A stretch of 5,706 bases of DNA from assembly GCA_003164075.1 (NCBI GenBank), contig PLRZ01000742.1, forward strand, positions 9,234-14,939. The letters run 5' to 3'. The position numbers and the translations under genes are program-made. This stretch comes from Bryobacterales bacterium. Its GTDB lineage: Bacteria; Acidobacteriota; Terriglobia; Bryobacterales; Bryobacteraceae. Below, piece by piece: positions 4,217 to 5,706 of the stretch (position 1 is its first letter; each line of letters opens with the position of its first letter). The notes below the pieces were generated by a model, which was given only the letters and a program-made list of their open reading frames with translations, did no database searches and had not been told where the DNA came from.

Positions 4217-5706
4217 GGCGTGCTCGATTCGGTGGCGACGGCTGCAGGATTTATTTCGAGAGGAATTCGGATTTCGATCCGCGTACCGTCACCGCGTTTT
4301 GGCGAAATCGCAAAGGTCCCGCCCAGGTGCCGCACCCGTTCCTCCATGCTGATCAACCCGAGCCCTTTTCCTTTGGCATCGTCGAGGTTGAATCCATGCC
4401 CGTCGTCTCGGATGGCGACACGCAGGGCATTGTTGTTGCCGGAAATCGATACCTCTGCTCGCGCAGCCCCGGAGTGTTTGCTGACGTTCCCCAGGGCTTC
4501 CTGGACTACACGATACACGCACAGAGCCACCCCTGGCGGGATTGTGTCGGGCAGTGCACGGGTCGTGAACCGCACCTTGAATTGCCGCAGGTTGGAGAAT
4601 TCCGCGCAGTAGGATCGCAGGGCTTCTCCGAGGCCAAGATGCGTCAACGTGAACGGGTGAAGGTTGCGGGCAGTGCGGCGGAGGTCCTCCGATAGAACTT
4701 CCATCTGCTTCTGCAATTCCCCCAGTTTGCTGCGTAGTTCGTCCGGCGAAATTCCGTGCGCCTGATGCAATACTGCCACCTGGATGGACAGCGCCGCCAG
4801 CCTCTGGCTGATGTCATCGTGAAGCTCCTGCGAAACCCGCCGCCGCTCCTCCTCCTGTGCCTCCACCAGGCCGGCTGTCAGCGTCCGCAGTTCTTCCTGA
4901 CTTTGCCGAAGGATCTGGGTCTGTTGGATCGCGCCCTCCGCCCGTCTGGCCTCGGTTACGTCCACTCCCACCCGAACGATGTGTCGGGCGGTGTCCCGCA
5001 CCTCGGCCACCGCGGTGCTGGACCAGGAGATGAGATGCCGCTGGCCGTTCCGGTCCACCAAATGGCTCTCGTGTTCGCGGACTGAGGGCCGCTCCGACAG
5101 TTCCTTGTATATTTGTTTCACGGCCTCGATCTCTTCTGGTGGCGCAAGCACGTCCCAGGCGGGCTTTCCTTTGACCTCCTCGAAGGAGTACCCGCTGAGG
5201 CGTTGGCACGCGAGGTTGAAGCGCACGATGCGGCCCTCCAGGTCGGTCACCATCACCAGGGCGGCCGCCGATTCCAGCACGGCTGCCGTGAATCCCTGTT
5301 CTCGCTGCAATTCGAGATGGACTCTCCGGGCCGCATCGATGTCGATGAAGATCATCACCGCGCCGTCAATCTTGTTGTCCATGGTCCGGTATGGCCGGAC
5401 CCGCAAGGAATACCAGCGGCCTTCCCGGTCCTGAACCTCGCGCTCACGCACGCTAATGGTATCGACGACTTCGGCGACCAGGCTGGTCATATCCGGGATC
5501 TCAATGTTTGGCCGCACGTGACCGACGGGGCGCCCCACATCGCCGGGCAGCAAGTTCAGCAGCTTTTCGGCCTGCGGCGTGAAACGCCGGATGCGCCAGT
5601 CGCCACTCAACATCAGGATGGGAATATTGACGCTGCTGAGCAGGTTGGTGAGATCGTCGTTTAGCTGCCCCAGCTCGGAGTTGCGATTCTGAAGCTGCTC
5701 GTTGAC
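4213..5706 (-). CDS. PAS-PAS-HisKA_3 histidine kinase, probable C-terminal part of a CheB/CheR fusion
   Basis: A 497-residue C-terminal part of a sensor kinase; the frame is open to the window edge. It begins with coiled-coil sequence (NEQLQNRNSELGQLNDDL), then a PAS domain (about 25-125, with IRRFTPQAEKLLNLLPGDVG and EREVQDREGRWYSLRVRPYR) of the type that follows CheR in CheB/CheR fusion kinases. A second PAS/PAC (about 138-252) follows. The kinase core has HisKA_3 with EEERRRVSQELHDDISQRL (phospho-acceptor H296), then HATPase with N407 in VVQEALGNVSKHS, DDGHGF (434-439) and GKGLGLISMEERV. No membrane segment is seen, so it should be cytoplasmic. The ATG at 5613 is internal, since family-conserved residues precede it. 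It is a NarX/DesK-type kinase, fitting its NarL-type partner. The missing N-terminus is inferred, not seen. Confidence 0.93.
   Translation of the reverse strand, partial: VNEQLQNRNSELGQLNDDLTNLLSSVNIPILMLSGDWRIRRFTPQAEKLLNLLPGDVGRPVGHVRPNIEIPDMTSLVAEVVDTISVREREVQDREGRWYSLRVRPYRTMDNKIDGAVMIFIDIDAARRVHLELQREQGFTAAVLESAAALVMVTDLEGRIVRFNLACQRLSGYSFEEVKGKPAWDVLAPPEEIEAVKQIYKELSERPSVREHESHLVDRNGQRHLISWSSTAVAEVRDTARHIVRVGVDVTEARRAEGAIQQTQILRQSQEELRTLTAGLVEAQEEERRRVSQELHDDISQRLAALSIQVAVLHQAHGISPDELRSKLGELQKQMEVLSEDLRRTARNLHPFTLTHLGLGEALRSYCAEFSNLRQFKVRFTTRALPDTIPPGVALCVYRVVQEALGNVSKHSGAARAEVSISGNNNALRVAIRDDGHGFNLDDAKGKGLGLISMEERVRHLGGTFAISPKRGDGTRIEIRIPLEINPAAVATESSTP

Noticed and set aside
4213..5613. 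Histidine kinase starting at ATG 5613
   Set aside because: The reading frame continues to the window edge, and the upstream residues are family-conserved PAS and coiled-coil sequence, so this ATG is internal.

Overview
The window comes from a GC-rich bacterium. The gene types suggest Acidobacteriota, perhaps of the Solibacter/Bryobacter kind. The clues are a CheB/CheR-type fusion histidine kinase, a DevA/MacB-like ATPase followed by an HlyD-type adaptor, an IS3-group element, and a short secreted protein with an Acidobacteria-like feel. This is inference from gene style. No rRNA or other marker gene is present.

Positions 1 to about 1344 are the right-hand part of an IS3-family insertion sequence: the end of OrfA, a complete OrfB with its D-D-35-E triad, and an unusually long non-coding tail with two hairpins. 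The element ends inside a minus-strand operon. It cuts an HlyD-type periplasmic adaptor after about 200 residues, in the second helix of the coiled-coil hairpin. The intact upstream ATPase (2665 to 1946) overlaps the adaptor by the four bases ATAA, where ATGA would be expected, so the adaptor also lacks a normal start codon. The ATPase and adaptor would normally work with a DevC/MacB-like permease as an export system. As seen here the system is very probably inactive.

Positions 2666 to 3244 hold no gene I can support. Just before 3245 lies a good match to a sigma-54 (-24/-12) promoter. It faces a 97-residue protein with a signal peptide, the only well-supported plus-strand gene outside the IS element.

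The right half is a minus-strand two-component pair. A histidine kinase with two PAS domains, HisKA_3 and HATPase runs off the window's right edge. It overlaps its NarL/FixJ response regulator by ATGA. The kinase reading frame is open to the edge, and its first visible residues match the coiled-coil and PAS region that follows CheR in CheB/CheR fusion kinases, so most of the protein probably lies outside the window.

I did not find a clearly new multi-gene system. The points most worth a second look are the adaptor's lost start and IS disruption, the sigma-54 site with the small secreted protein, the non-canonical OrfA/OrfB frame relation, and the truncated fusion kinase.
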